Source of the DNA: JBBQZL01 sp038207745
GTDB taxonomy: Bacteria > Actinomycetota > Thermoleophilia > Solirubrobacterales > 70-9
Assembly (NCBI GenBank): GCA_038207745.1
Contig: JBBQZL010000172.1
Location: forward strand, 1-5,709
DNA: 5,709 nucleotides
Reading direction: 5' to 3'
Shown: positions 5,323 through 5,709 of the stretch, in pieces
Numbering within the stretch: position 1 is the first letter of the stretch
Layout of the letters: each line of letters opens with the position of its first letter
Program-made: the position numbers and the translations under genes
Notes under the pieces: generated by a model
The model's database searches: none
Seen by the model: the letters and a program-made list of their open reading frames with translations, nothing else
What the model was told of the DNA's origin: nothing

Positions 5323-5709
5323 ATGCGTCCACTCAGGCTGCGATCCAGTGACGACTCGCAGCCGATCCCGGCCCGGCTTTGGGGGGGCAGGTTGACGGTT
5401 GGCGCAGCTGTGTTTGCGAGCGCTCTACTGATCGCGGGTTGCGGCGGGTCAGGTGACCAACCAGCAGATTCTGCGGAGTTCGCCGGCGCCAGCGTCAACC
5501 CGGTGAAGCCGGCGCCGCCACTGCACCTGCGCAACCAAAGAGGCCAGGCCGTCGAACTTTCGCAGTTTCGTGGAAAGGCGGTTCTGGTCACCTTCCTCTA
5601 CACGCGATGTCCCGATATCTGTCCCCTGATCACGGGCAACCTCCATGCGGCACAGGAGCGACTCGGCAGCGCCGCCGCGGAGCTCCAGATCCTTGCCGTC
5701 TCGGTGGAT
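5323..5709 (+). CDS. SCO1/SenC-family copper-assembly lipoprotein (3' end outside window)
   Basis: The first 129 codons of a SCO1/SenC/PrrC protein, a thioredoxin-fold copper chaperone or thiol reductase needed to build CuA centres, are present; the frame is still open at the window edge. A long, Arg-containing n-region leads to a hydrophobic stretch and a lipobox ending I-A-G-C40, followed by GGSGD, so it is predicted to be a lipoprotein anchored outside the membrane. The copper-binding motif is C96-P-D-I-C100-P, preceded by AVLVTFLYTR as expected. The conserved distal His ligand would lie beyond the window. ATG 5323 lacks a clear ribosome binding site and starts 32 nt after the cytochrome gene. 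TTG 5392 has a G-rich upstream run but would leave a signal peptide without positive charge, so I prefer the ATG. Its place behind the CuA subunit, subunit I and cytochrome c genes fits a dedicated assembly factor. Confidence 0.9.
   Translation, partial: MRPLRLRSSDDSQPIPARLWGGRLTVGAAVFASALLIAGCGGSGDQPADSAEFAGASVNPVKPAPPLHLRNQRGQAVELSQFRGKAVLVTFLYTRCPDICPLITGNLHAAQERLGSAAAELQILAVSVD

Overview
The window is high-GC DNA that is densely coding on the + strand only. It holds five clear genes, of which the last runs off the right edge, and one doubtful small ORF. Codon third positions are strongly G/C. A baeRF-type release-factor paralogue, a SCO lipoprotein and an unfamiliar six-helix membrane protein together fit a high-GC Gram-positive, perhaps a deep actinobacterial lineage such as the Thermoleophilia/Solirubrobacterales. 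That placement is an inference from style and gene content. There is no rRNA or other marker gene here.

Left part (61-1239): a 392-aa protein of the bacterial archaeo-eukaryotic release factor (baeRF) type. It has the C-terminal GGVAATLRY signature, and its GGQ-like loop reads G-R-G-Q-Q.

Middle part (1240-2246): a 213-aa membrane protein of unknown function (1347-1988) lies between two intergenic regions that carry the same unusual repeat, AACTGGCCAGYCGGCCAG. In both places the repeat is followed, exactly 17 bp later, by a TANNNT box. This looks like two copies of one regulated promoter: one would drive the membrane protein, the other the respiratory operon downstream. A possible 51-codon leader ORF (2089-2244) has a good ribosome binding site and ends 2 nt before the first oxidase-type gene.

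Right part (2247-5709): a tight operon for a heme-copper oxidoreductase. It encodes a CuA-bearing subunit II, a 681-aa subunit I, a membrane-anchored mono-heme cytochrome c and a SCO1/SenC lipoprotein for CuA assembly. The expected electron path is soluble or membrane cytochrome, then the anchored cytochrome c, then CuA in subunit II, then the low-spin heme and finally the heme/CuB centre in subunit I.

The main surprise is in subunit I. All six histidine ligands are present, but the helix VI residue four positions after the first CuB histidine is Asn (N262), where an oxygen reductase of the A or B family has the cross-linked Tyr. Loss of that tyrosine, together with CuA and a subunit II - subunit I - SenC gene set, suggests one of the B-family-related nitric oxide reductase lineages (the sNOR/NorSY, eNOR, gNOR and nNOR group) rather than an ordinary oxidase. 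Subunit I also has an extra C-terminal membrane domain of about 150 residues with paired histidines that the core enzyme does not need.
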